In this document: positions 1 through 7,773 of the stretch, one piece after another
Numbering within the stretch: the first letter of the stretch is position 1
How the letters are laid out: each line of letters opens with the position of its first letter
Origin: Chitinophagaceae bacterium
GTDB taxonomy: Bacteria; Bacteroidota; Bacteroidia; Chitinophagales; Chitinophagaceae
DNA: 21,330 bases
Direction: 5' to 3'
Assembly: GCA_013205585.1 (NCBI GenBank)
Contig: JABMML010000261.1
Location: 1-21,330, forward strand
The notes under the pieces: generated by a model
What the model saw: only the letters and a program-made list of their open reading frames with translations
Database searches by the model: none
Told to the model about the DNA's origin: nothing
Position numbers and translations under genes: made by a program

Positions 1-2
1 AT

Positions 3-188
3 GTAAAGGGAAGCAATGCTGCACCCATTTACCAATGGCTTACACAGAAGTCTAAAAATGGAATTTTAGATGCTAGCATTTCCTGGAATTTTAATAAGTT
101 TTTAATTGATGAGAATGGTAAAATGATGGCTTATTTCCCAAGCAACGTCAAGCCAGATAGCGAGTCAATTTTGTCTTATTTAAAATAA
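3..188 (+). CDS. Glutathione peroxidase, C-terminal fragment (5' end outside window)
   Basis: An open frame enters from the left edge and ends at the TAA at 186-188. It encodes about 61 residues, including WNFNKFLIDENGK followed by a short FPSNVKPDSESI tail. The WNF-x-KFL-hydrophobic-D-x-x-G signature is the conserved C-terminal block of thioredoxin-fold glutathione peroxidases (GPx/BsaA family), which reduce peroxides using thiol donors; the Trp and Asn belong to the catalytic tetrad. The catalytic Cys or Sec lies upstream of the window, so it cannot be checked. The gene is complete at its 3' end and is followed by 55 bp before holB on the same strand. Family assignment rests on this short block, but the block is quite specific. 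Confidence 0.8.
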   Translation, partial: VKGSNAAPIYQWLTQKSKNGILDASISWNFNKFLIDENGKMMAYFPSNVKPDSESILSYLK

Positions 189-231
189 TTGTACCACCCT
201 GTTTTTTAGCCGGCTTTTATAAACTATCCGT

Positions 232-239
232 TATCTTCG
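232..239 (+). promoter_or_regulatory. Possible -7 box upstream of holB
   Basis: TATCTTCG resembles the Bacteroidota -7 element TAnnTTTG with one mismatch. It ends only 4 nt before the holB ATG at 244, so transcription from it would give an almost leaderless mRNA. No clear TTTG lies at -33. Weak candidate. Confidence 0.25.
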
Positions 240-243
240 TTGC

Positions 244-1446
244 ATGTTATTTAGCGAAGTCATAGGACAGGAGGCATTAAAAAAGCAATTAGTTCACTTA
301 GTAGAACAAAAAAGACTAAGCCATGCTTTATTATTTGCAGGCCCAGAAGGCGCAGGGACACTGCCTTTAGCCATTGCCTTTGCTCAATATATTGTTAGTC
401 TTCCTGCTACCAATGAAAATGCGGCAGCTGATTTATTTGGATCCACTACTACAGCAGTTCAAACAGATACTTTCTACACACCCAATCAAATTGAAAATTT
501 ACCCGCTTATCATAGAGCCAGTAAATTAATGCATCCCGATTTGCATTTTTCATTCCCCTCCATTACAGAAAAGCCAGGACAAAAAAATTTAAGTGCCAAT
601 TATATTGAAGAGTGGAGAGAGTTTGTCATGGGCTATCCTTATGGTAATGTTTTTGATTGGTTACAATTTATTAAAGCCGAAAACAAGCAGGGTAATATTA
701 GCGCCGATGAGTGTGCAGAAGTGATAAAAAAATTATCTTTTAAAAGTTTTGAAAGTGCTTATAAAGTAATTGTGATGTGGATGCCTGAATACTTAGGCAA
801 GGAAGGGAATAAACTTTTAAAATTAATTGAAGAACCCCCTGACAATACCATTATAATTTTAGTAGCCGCCAGTGAAGAAAATATTTTACCTACCATTTTA
901 AGTAGATGTCAATTTATTAAAGTGCCTCGATTAACTAGTGGAGAAATTGAAGCTGCTTTAATTAGCAAGGGACAAATTGAAAAAGAAAAAGCAGCACAGA
1001 TTGCTTCCATGTCGGATGGTAATTATAGAGAAGCCCTTCATTTATTACAACATAGCGATGCCGACTACCTTAGTCAAATAAGAGAATGGTTAAATGCCAT
1101 TTTGAAAAATGGGCCAGTGGCACAAGTGAAATGGGTAGACGAGACCAGTAAAATGGGTAGGGAGCCACAGAAGCAGTTTTTGAAGTATTTTAACCATTTA
1201 TTGGAGCAAAGTATTCGTTTAAAAATACTGGGCACCGACCTGCCTTTAGACCCTGATTTAAAGGATTTCGCCTTAAGAATCAATAAGATAGCTAGTGTAG
1301 GCCAAATGGAGGCCATTATTCAAGAAATTGACAAAGCCACCTATTATATAGAGAGAAATGCCAACCCAAAAATGCTATTTATGGCCTTGGGTATCAAGTT
1401 CTATCATATCATTCAGAACAAAACCTTAATTTTGTCAGAAGCCTAG
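244..1446 (+). CDS. holB: DNA polymerase III subunit delta'
   Basis: This is the delta' subunit of the clamp-loader complex, which loads the DnaN sliding clamp during replication. The 400-residue protein opens with FSEVIGQEALKKQL, typical of AAA+ clamp loaders. The Walker A region (GPEGAGTLPLA, about residues 33-43) has Thr in place of the P-loop Lys, as expected for delta', which is usually ATPase-inactive. The Walker B region is YKVIVMWMPE (about 173-182), followed by KLLKLIEEPP (190-199) and the SRC sensor-1 motif at 220-222. Most delta' and DnaX proteins carry a four-cysteine zinc module after the P-loop. Here residues 1-156 contain no Cys, and that segment is a longer polar insertion before MHPDLHF (96-102). 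The ATG at 244 matches the usual family N-terminus. ricT follows 74 nt downstream on the same strand. Confidence 0.9.
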   Translation: MLFSEVIGQEALKKQLVHLVEQKRLSHALLFAGPEGAGTLPLAIAFAQYIVSLPATNENAAADLFGSTTTAVQTDTFYTPNQIENLPAYHRASKLMHPDLHFSFPSITEKPGQKNLSANYIEEWREFVMGYPYGNVFDWLQFIKAENKQGNISADECAEVIKKLSFKSFESAYKVIVMWMPEYLGKEGNKLLKLIEEPPDNTIIILVAASEENILPTILSRCQFIKVPRLTSGEIEAALISKGQIEKEKAAQIASMSDGNYREALHLLQHSDADYLSQIREWLNAILKNGPVAQVKWVDETSKMGREPQKQFLKYFNHLLEQSIRLKILGTDLPLDPDLKDFALRINKIASVGQMEAIIQEIDKATYYIERNANPKMLFMALGIKFYHIIQNKTLILSEA

Positions 1447-1520
1447 CAAGAAATCGATAGAATTGTAGAAAAGAAGAGAGGCACGGTATTTTTATTCATT
1501 AACAGTAGAACTTACATAAT

Positions 1521-2747
1521 ATGGGATGTGGATCTTGTGGAACAGGAACACCAAATGGGTGTAAAAGTAATGGAGGCTGTAGTACAGGAGGTTGTAATAG
1601 ACTGAATGTCCATGATTGGTTACGCGATTTACCTATCGACGATGCCGCTACACAATGCAAAGTTGTAGAGGTTAGCTTCAAACAAGGCAGTAGAAAAGAA
1701 TTCTTTAGAAACACCAGTTTACAACATTTTGAAAAAGGCGACTACGTTACCGTAGAAGGCGTCAATGGTTTTGACCTAGGGGAAATTGCCTTGACTGGTG
1801 AATTAGTGCGTATACAATTAAAGAAAAGAGGGACCGATGAATTTAGTCCTGAAATGAAAAAGATTTTAAGACCTAGTAACGAAAGAGATTTAGAAACTTA
1901 CCATATTAGCAAAAGTAGAGAAGCCGCTATGTTGTCTCGAAGTCGTGCCGCTGCCAGAGACCTTCGATTGGAAATGAAATTAAGTGAAGTGGAATTGCAG
2001 GCCGATGGTAAAAAAGGTACTTTCTTTTATACAGCCGATGATAGAATTGACTTTAGAGAATTAATTAGAACTTTTGCCGGAGAGTTTAAAGTAAAAGTTG
2101 AAATGCGTCAAATTGGTATTAGACAAGAAGCCGCTAAAGTAGGTGGTATTGGAAGTTGTGGAAGAGAACTTTGTTGCAGTACTTGGTTACACGATTTCAA
2201 AAGCGTGAACACGACTGCTGCGCGTTATCAAAATTTATCTATCAACCAAACAAAGTTGAGTGGTCAATGTGGTAGATTAAAATGTTGTTTGAATTTTGAA
2301 TTAGATACTTATTTGGATGCCTTACAAGGTTTCCCCGATTATGCAGATACACTTCAAACAGTAATGGGTCAGGCTTTTTTAATTAAGAAAGATATTTTCA
2401 AAAATTTAATGTGGTATACCCTTCCTAATAATACCAAGCATTATCCTTTAACCATTGACCGTGTTATTGAAATTAATAAATTAAATAAACAAGGTATTGC
2501 TGTAGAAGAACTTGAAGCAGTAGAAATTACCGGTAAAAATAAAGAGGTAGAACCAGAATTTGTAGAATTAGTAGGTCAGATAAGTTTGAGAAGTTTAGAA
2601 AAGAATGATCGCAGAAGAAGAGATCAACAAAGAAACGATAACCGACCTAATAACGGACCAAATAATAGACCGAACAACGGACCAAGGCCAAACAACGGAC
2701 CAAGACCAAGACCTAACAATGGACCAACAAATTCATCCGCAAATTAA
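1521..2747 (+). CDS. ricT: RicT/YaaT family PSP1-domain protein
   Basis: This is a PSP1-domain protein related to Bacillus RicT (YaaT), part of a Ric complex that binds iron-sulfur clusters and affects RNase Y-dependent mRNA maturation; that role is known for Bacillus and only inferred here. The N-terminus is cysteine-rich (C3, C6, C14, C20, C25), a form common in Bacteroidota. The PSP1 core spans roughly residues 75-300 and contains the paired-cysteine motifs CGRELCC (213-219) and CGRLKCC (250-256), likely cluster or metal ligands. From about residue 365 the protein becomes a basic, low-complexity Arg/Asn/Pro/Gly tail built on RPNNGP. The holB-ricT order is common in this phylum, where gldH often follows; here gldH lies 8 kb away. 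The stop codon directly abuts the stop of the convergent pepF gene. Confidence 0.9.
   Translation: MGCGSCGTGTPNGCKSNGGCSTGGCNRLNVHDWLRDLPIDDAATQCKVVEVSFKQGSRKEFFRNTSLQHFEKGDYVTVEGVNGFDLGEIALTGELVRIQLKKRGTDEFSPEMKKILRPSNERDLETYHISKSREAAMLSRSRAAARDLRLEMKLSEVELQADGKKGTFFYTADDRIDFRELIRTFAGEFKVKVEMRQIGIRQEAAKVGGIGSCGRELCCSTWLHDFKSVNTTAARYQNLSINQTKLSGQCGRLKCCLNFELDTYLDALQGFPDYADTLQTVMGQAFLIKKDIFKNLMWYTLPNNTKHYPLTIDRVIEINKLNKQGIAVEELEAVEITGKNKEVEPEFVELVGQISLRSLEKNDRRRRDQQRNDNRPNNGPNNRPNNGPRPNNGPRPRPNNGPTNSSAN
2641..2729 (+). repeat. Minisatellite-like repeat encoding the ricT C-terminal tail
   Basis: The last part of ricT is an imperfect tandem repeat built on AACAACGGACCAAG-type units. It encodes repeated Pro-Asn-Asn-Gly-Pro and Arg-Pro blocks. 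The copies differ by small substitutions and unit-length changes, so the tail probably varies between strains. Confidence 0.7.
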
Positions 2748-4472
2748 TTAAGCGTATAATTTTTCTAGTTCCTGATTTGTAAAATCCATCAAGTTTTTTA
2801 CATAATGGGGTGAGAAATTAAATTCAATGCCTGCTGTTTTATATAATTCAGGTAAGGTTTTTGTTCCCCCTAAGCTTAAAGCGTTCATATAATTCTCTAA
2901 AGCCTGCGTTGGATTTTTTTGATACTGCATCCACATGCCAATAGCACCTAATTGTGCAATGCCATATTCAATATAATAAAAAGGTACTTCAAATAAATGC
3001 AGTTGTCTTTGCCATCCAATAGCTCTATACATATCTAAACCTGAATAATCAATGCTATCTGTAGAAAATTCTGCTACAATATTTTTCCATGAAGCAGTAC
3101 GCTCTTCTATTGTATGCATAGGATTTTCATAAACCCAGTGTTGAAACTTATCAATAATAGCAATCCAAGGAAAAATCGTAATGGTTCTTTCTAACTGATG
3201 CTCCTTTGCTCTATTTAAATCTTCTTCGTTGTCAAAAAAGCTTTGCCAATGATTCATGGTAAATAATTCCATTGACATACTTGCTACTTCAGCCATTTCC
3301 ATCGGATATTCTTTAAACGCACTTAATGAAAGTGGATGCGCTAAAAAAGAATGTATAGCATGGCCACCTTCATGCACCATCGTAGTCACATCACTCATTT
3401 GACCAGCTGCATTCATAAAAATAAATGGCGCCCCCGATTCTGCCAAGGGACAATTATATCCACCCGGCGCTTTTCCTTTTCTACTTTCTAAATCAAAATG
3501 TTTAAGCTCCTCCATCTTGCGTAAGCAGTCGGCAAAAAATGGATTCAATTTTTCAAAACAAGCCACCGATTTATTATATAAATCTTTGCCGTCTGTAAAC
3601 GGCTTTAAAGGGGCTATGCCAGCTGGCTCTGCTTCTGTATCCCAAGGCTTTAAAGTAGCCAGTCCTAATTTCTTTTTTTTGCGTGCATAAATTTTACCTA
3701 TCAGGGGAAGCACATGTAATTTAATGGCTTGATGAAATTGAAAACAATCTTCTTTAGCATAATCAAATCTTCCCAACTCTTGAAATTTATAATCTCTATA
3801 ATTGGCAAAACCTGCATTGATGGCTACCTGATTTCTTTTTTGAATTAAGTTAGTAAATAAATCATGCATGCTGGTTTGATCTTGCAAACGACGCTCTTGA
3901 ATTTTAAGATACACTTCTTCACGAATGGATCTATCTGGACTTTCTAAAAACTGAGCGGCTTGTTGCAATGTATATTCTTGCTCCTTAAATTGAATGGTCA
4001 TTTTTCCTGCAATGGTTCCATATTGTTGTTGTAGTACACTTAACTCCGCTTGAATAGGAATATTTTCTTCTCTAAATAATTCGATACTTTTTTTAACCGA
4101 ACGTAAATAAGTAAAATAAGCCGGCTGGTTAAGTTCGGATGTAAATGGACAGGCAATTAATTTTTTATTGAGCGCATCTGCATAAGGTTGCATTTTTGGC
4201 TGTATCTCCATGCAGAAAAAATTGAAAGACTCTTCCAAAGATTTATCGGTGGTATCACAGGTCATTTTAATTTGTCTCCAACAAGCATCCTCACTTATAA
4301 AAGCCTCTAGTTCACTTAGGTTTTGAAGCCATTTTTCAAGGGTGGCTACTGAATCTAAATCTTGGGCTAATAAGGTCTTAAAATAAGGCTCTAGGCCCTC
4401 CCAATTGGTTAAAACAGCATCGGTAGGTAGAAACTGATGGCCTAGTTTTTGAATGTCTGCTGTTCTTGTCAT
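2748..4472 (-). CDS. pepF: M3 family oligoendopeptidase (oligoendopeptidase F-like)
   Basis: A zinc metallopeptidase of the M3 family, cytoplasmic and expected to cut short peptides. The 574-residue length fits PepF-type enzymes. The HExxH zinc site is HEGGH at residues 367-371. The third ligand is probably E395 in AEVASMSME, 28 residues beyond the first His, as in thimet-type M3 enzymes. The C-terminal half carries the usual helical M3 fold signatures (FEVPFYYIEYGIAQLGA, residues about 507-523). No signal peptide is visible. The ATG at 4470-4472 is 58 nt from the divergent mutL start and is preceded by a plausible promoter. The 3' end abuts ricT with no spacer. The exact peptide substrates cannot be told from sequence. 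Confidence 0.9.
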   Translation of the reverse strand: MTRTADIQKLGHQFLPTDAVLTNWEGLEPYFKTLLAQDLDSVATLEKWLQNLSELEAFISEDACWRQIKMTCDTTDKSLEESFNFFCMEIQPKMQPYADALNKKLIACPFTSELNQPAYFTYLRSVKKSIELFREENIPIQAELSVLQQQYGTIAGKMTIQFKEQEYTLQQAAQFLESPDRSIREEVYLKIQERRLQDQTSMHDLFTNLIQKRNQVAINAGFANYRDYKFQELGRFDYAKEDCFQFHQAIKLHVLPLIGKIYARKKKKLGLATLKPWDTEAEPAGIAPLKPFTDGKDLYNKSVACFEKLNPFFADCLRKMEELKHFDLESRKGKAPGGYNCPLAESGAPFIFMNAAGQMSDVTTMVHEGGHAIHSFLAHPLSLSAFKEYPMEMAEVASMSMELFTMNHWQSFFDNEEDLNRAKEHQLERTITIFPWIAIIDKFQHWVYENPMHTIEERTASWKNIVAEFSTDSIDYSGLDMYRAIGWQRQLHLFEVPFYYIEYGIAQLGAIGMWMQYQKNPTQALENYMNALSLGGTKTLPELYKTAGIEFNFSPHYVKNLMDFTNQELEKLYA

Positions 4473-4491
4473 TATATGGTATTTTAAGTGG

Positions 4492-4519
4492 CAAATTTAC
4501 TACTTTTACACACTTCAAA
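4492..4519 (-). promoter_or_regulatory. Candidate promoter for pepF
   Basis: On the minus strand TAAATTTG (4499 to 4492) is a perfect match to the Bacteroidota -7 box TAnnTTTG. A TTTG at 4519-4516 lies 16 nt upstream, slightly closer than the usual -33 spacing. The predicted 5' leader would be about 15 nt. The same 58-bp gap must also serve mutL on the other strand, where TACTTTTA (4501-4508) is a weaker -7 candidate. Confidence 0.45.
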
Positions 4520-4530
4520 AGCGACTAAAA

Positions 4531-6384
4531 TTGCCCGATACCATTCATTTACTGCCAGATCACATAGCCAATCAAATTGCGGCAGGTGAGGTTATACAAA
4601 GACCTGCCAGCGCGGTAAAGGAATTATTAGAAAATGCGGTAGATGCGGGTGCCACCGAAATTAAATTACTAGTCAACGATGCGGGCAAGGCCCTCATCCA
4701 AGTCATTGATAATGGAAAAGGAATGAATGCCACAGATGCAAATAATGCATTTGCCCGTCATGCCACTAGTAAAATAAGTACCATCGAGGATTTATTTCAT
4801 ATTAGAACCATGGGCTTTCGTGGAGAAGCCTTGGCTTCCATTGCAGCAGTGGCCCAAGTAAGTTTAAAAACCAGAAGAGCTGAAGATGAAATGGGTACCG
4901 CTGTTGAAATTGAAAACAGTAAAGTAACAGATACAAGTGCGATAGCTTGTCCCCTAGGCACAAGTGTAAGTATGAAAAATTTATTTTTCAATGTGCCTGC
5001 TAGAAGAAATTTTTTAAAAAGTAATAGCGCCGAGCTTAAACATATCATTGAAGAATTTACAAGAGTAGCCCTCGCCTTTCCTGAAATTTATTTTAGTTTG
5101 TCTAGCAATGGACAAGATGTATATCATTGGGAGGGTGGCCCTTTTAAACAAAGAGCCATTCAAGTTTTAGGCAATGCCTATCAAACGAAATTAGTAACAG
5201 TGGGTGAAAAAACCGACTACTTAACTATTACAGGCTTTGTAGGTAAACCCGATACTGCTAAAAAAACAAGAAGCGATCAGTACTTTTTTGTAAACCGCCG
5301 TTTTATTAGAAGTGCTTACTTGCATCATGCGGTTGCCAATGCCTTTGAAGGTTTAATTGCTAAAGAAAATTTTCCTAGTTATTTATTATATATTGATGTA
5401 GATCCCGCACAAGTAGATATCAACGTGCATCCTACCAAGCAAGAAATAAAATTTGAAGACGATAAAATAATTTACGCCTTTGTGCAAGCGGCTGTAAGAC
5501 ATGCCTTAGCACAATTTAGTGTAGCGCCGTCATTGGATTTTTCTTTGGATGCGAATATTCAACAATTAGATGCCATTCAAAAACCTTTTACCGACGAAAA
5601 GTATAATAATACCACTAAGCAGTCCTTGTATGAAGGCTTTAGCAAAAAAAATCAGGCGCATTTAATTTCAAGAACTGGGAATGCTGCTAAACAAGATTGG
5701 AAAAGTTTCTTTACAGACATTCCTTCTTCAAATAATCAAATGGATGCCGCTGGTGAATCCTATATCGTAAAGGCGTCTTCTATGGGATTATATAAAGAAG
5801 GGAACCCGCTACAAATTGAAGAAACAACAAGTCTGCTTCAATTACATCAAACTTATATACTAGCACCTTCGCACAGTGGGGTAATTATTATTCACCAACA
5901 ATTAGCGCACGAGAGAGTATTGTACGAAAAATTCCAAAAGGCCAGTGCACAGCCTCATGCGACTCAAAAAAGTTTATTCCCAGTGGTATTAGAATTAAGC
6001 GTGAGTGATGCCATACTGCTAGAAGATATTATCGAGGACCTTGCCCTTATTGGATATGAAATTGAACCCTTTGGGCAAAATAGTTTTATTATACAAGGTA
6101 TACCCGCCGATGTGATTTCAGGTAACGAGAAAAATGCGATTGAATTACTACTAGAACAGTTCAAACATTTTAGTGGTGATATTAAATTTAGTAAAAGAGA
6201 AAAATTGATTCGCTGCATGGCACGTCAAATGGCTATTAAAGCAGGTCAGGCGCTAAGTCATAAAGAAATGCATGCCCTGATAGAATCTTTGTCAGACTGC
6301 GATATTCCCACTATCACCGCTTCTGGAGCCCCTACCTATGTTGAATTAAAGGAGGATTATTTAGATGGTTTGTTTAGTAAATAG
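4531..6384 (+). CDS. mutL: DNA mismatch repair protein MutL
   Basis: MutL couples MutS mismatch recognition to strand removal. The GHKL ATPase domain is intact: catalytic Glu in KELLENAVDAG (E31), DNGKGM (60-65) and GFRGEAL (95-101). The C-terminal dimerisation domain covers about residues 430-617. I place the start at TTG 4531, because the family begins with M-P-D-x-I-x-LLPD and this frame reads L-P-D-T-I-H-LLPD there. An ATG at 4453 in the same frame would add 26 unrelated residues and lie inside the divergent pepF gene. The endonuclease motif DQHA(x)2E(x)4E appears as HQQLAHERVLYE (455-466), so the metal-binding Asp is His. The usual CPHGRPT block reads TASGAPT (596-602). Nuclease activity is therefore doubtful, although overall MutL identity is certain. 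Confidence 0.93.
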   Translation: MPDTIHLLPDHIANQIAAGEVIQRPASAVKELLENAVDAGATEIKLLVNDAGKALIQVIDNGKGMNATDANNAFARHATSKISTIEDLFHIRTMGFRGEALASIAAVAQVSLKTRRAEDEMGTAVEIENSKVTDTSAIACPLGTSVSMKNLFFNVPARRNFLKSNSAELKHIIEEFTRVALAFPEIYFSLSSNGQDVYHWEGGPFKQRAIQVLGNAYQTKLVTVGEKTDYLTITGFVGKPDTAKKTRSDQYFFVNRRFIRSAYLHHAVANAFEGLIAKENFPSYLLYIDVDPAQVDINVHPTKQEIKFEDDKIIYAFVQAAVRHALAQFSVAPSLDFSLDANIQQLDAIQKPFTDEKYNNTTKQSLYEGFSKKNQAHLISRTGNAAKQDWKSFFTDIPSSNNQMDAAGESYIVKASSMGLYKEGNPLQIEETTSLLQLHQTYILAPSHSGVIIIHQQLAHERVLYEKFQKASAQPHATQKSLFPVVLELSVSDAILLEDIIEDLALIGYEIEPFGQNSFIIQGIPADVISGNEKNAIELLLEQFKHFSGDIKFSKREKLIRCMARQMAIKAGQALSHKEMHALIESLSDCDIPTITASGAPTYVELKEDYLDGLFSK

Positions 6385-6388
6385 TTAG

Positions 6389-6463
6389 TTCAGCTTTATT
6401 TAGATAAAATTTATTTAATTCAACCTTTCCTAATTCGAGTTTACCTAGCTCAACTTTACCTAG
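6389..6463. repeat. Five degenerate 15-nt tandem repeats between mutL and dacB
   Basis: The convergent gap reads as consecutive 15-mers: TTCAGCTTTATTTAG, ATAAAATTTATTTAA, TTCAACCTTTCCTAA, TTCGAGTTTACCTAG and CTCAACTTTACCTAG, plus a partial sixth (TTTACC). The consensus is about TTCAACTTTACCTAG. The array runs into the 3' end of dacB, whose stop codon (6460-6462) falls inside the fifth unit. No terminator hairpin is evident. Confidence 0.65.
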
Positions 6464-7773
6464 TTTACCTTCATAATACTTGTTAAATAAGCTTCAACTG
6501 CTTTTCTTACTAGAGAACTGCTAGGGCTAATATGATTGGCCACAAGTACCGAAAACAATAAATGCGTTCCTTTATCGGTAATAATATAACCACTTAAAGC
6601 CACTTGATTCCCTAAAGTGCCCGTTTTGGCATATAACTCTCCAGGGATATTTTTATAATAAGCAGACAAACTGCCCTTGCCTCCTTGCGCGAAAATGCCT
6701 TTAATACGCGTTATGCTAAAATCGTTTTCCATTTTTTTCAATAAGGCCACATAATTTTCAGGCGTATTTAAATTAAATCTGCTAAGCCCGCTACCATCGG
6801 CCCACTGTGTGGGTTGAGGGAAAAAACTAAAATCTGATTTTAAAATAGTATCCACTATGGCATCATCATTAATTGTGCCTAAAACTTGTTCACTTGCCAT
6901 TAAAAAAACTTGCTCTGCAAAAAAGTTATCACTTCGGTGCATCATAATTTTTAATAAACTATCGGTAGGAACTGTTTTGACAATATGCCCGTTATTTTGA
7001 TGCCAGCCTTTTTGAATGGCAATAGGCAAAGCAGGATGTAATGTATCTTCTAATAATGCTTTTACTAAAGCGTAACTAGTATCGGTAATAAAAGGAATCT
7101 GTTGTAGAGTATCTTTAATAGCTCTACCCGTGGCAAAAAATTCATTGGATAATTTAGCTCTTGTCCACTGCGTATACTCTTTAGGCGCTGGCTTATTTTT
7201 TGTAAATAAACTAGGCTGAAAATTGACCCCGTTTTTTGATTTAGTTACAGTAAGCACGTTGCCATAAATATTTAATCTATTTCTTTCTGGTTGGTAGTTT
7301 TCGGGGTAATCATCCCAGGACCAACCTTTTCCATACATCGCAAAGGCATCTGGCTTATCAGGGAAACATAGCACCACTTGCTTTTTTGTTTGGCGAATTA
7401 AATCGGCAATAGGTTGGTAAGTAAAATCGGGATGCAAAAAACTAGGATCGCCCAAGGGCAATAAAAAAATACTGTCTTTGTTTTCTGCCATTTTCCAACC
7501 AGGTATAGAATCGCCTAAAAAGCGCATACCTAAATATGTAGAAAGAATTTTAGTATTACTTGCAGGGGTATAGTATAAATCACTTAGGTGCTTGTCTACC
7601 CATTTTTCTTTAGAAGCATTATAAACTGCTACCCCTACATGGGCTCCTTTTAAAGCAGGGTCTGCTAATAAAGTTTTCTGTGCCTGACGTACAGAACAAG
7701 CAGCAGTTGATAACAATAAAAAAAATGTAAATAGGGTAGGAAAATTTATTCCCTTTCTAATGCTCTTAGCCAT
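6460..7773 (-). CDS. dacB: D-alanyl-D-alanine carboxypeptidase/endopeptidase (PBP4, peptidase S13)
   Basis: A low-molecular-mass penicillin-binding protein that trims or opens peptidoglycan peptide cross-links in the periplasm. All three active-site motifs are visible: SNTK (SxxK) at 72-75, SDN (SxN) at 281-283 and KTG at 383-385. The N-terminus has a basic start and a hydrophobic stretch ending in STAAC (C26), a likely lipobox, so the protein is probably membrane-anchored. At 437 residues it is a normal length for S13 enzymes. The ATG lies inside the 3' end of the upstream arginase-like gene with a 28-nt overlap, suggesting translational coupling. It is the last gene of the minus-strand run, and its stop codon lies within a 15-nt repeat array. 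Confidence 0.9.
   Translation of the reverse strand: MAKSIRKGINFPTLFTFFLLLSTAACSVRQAQKTLLADPALKGAHVGVAVYNASKEKWVDKHLSDLYYTPASNTKILSTYLGMRFLGDSIPGWKMAENKDSIFLLPLGDPSFLHPDFTYQPIADLIRQTKKQVVLCFPDKPDAFAMYGKGWSWDDYPENYQPERNRLNIYGNVLTVTKSKNGVNFQPSLFTKNKPAPKEYTQWTRAKLSNEFFATGRAIKDTLQQIPFITDTSYALVKALLEDTLHPALPIAIQKGWHQNNGHIVKTVPTDSLLKIMMHRSDNFFAEQVFLMASEQVLGTINDDAIVDTILKSDFSFFPQPTQWADGSGLSRFNLNTPENYVALLKKMENDFSITRIKGIFAQGGKGSLSAYYKNIPGELYAKTGTLGNQVALSGYIITDKGTHLLFSVLVANHISPSSSLVRKAVEAYLTSIMKVN

Noticed and set aside
201..220. AGCCGGCT palindrome after the glutathione peroxidase gene as a terminator
   Set aside because: The palindrome has no loop, so it cannot form a stable hairpin, and the following T run is short.
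4453..4530. N-terminal extension of MutL from an ATG at 4453
   Set aside because: The added 26 residues are unlike any MutL N-terminus and the first bases lie in the divergent pepF coding region; the family start aligns with TTG 4531.
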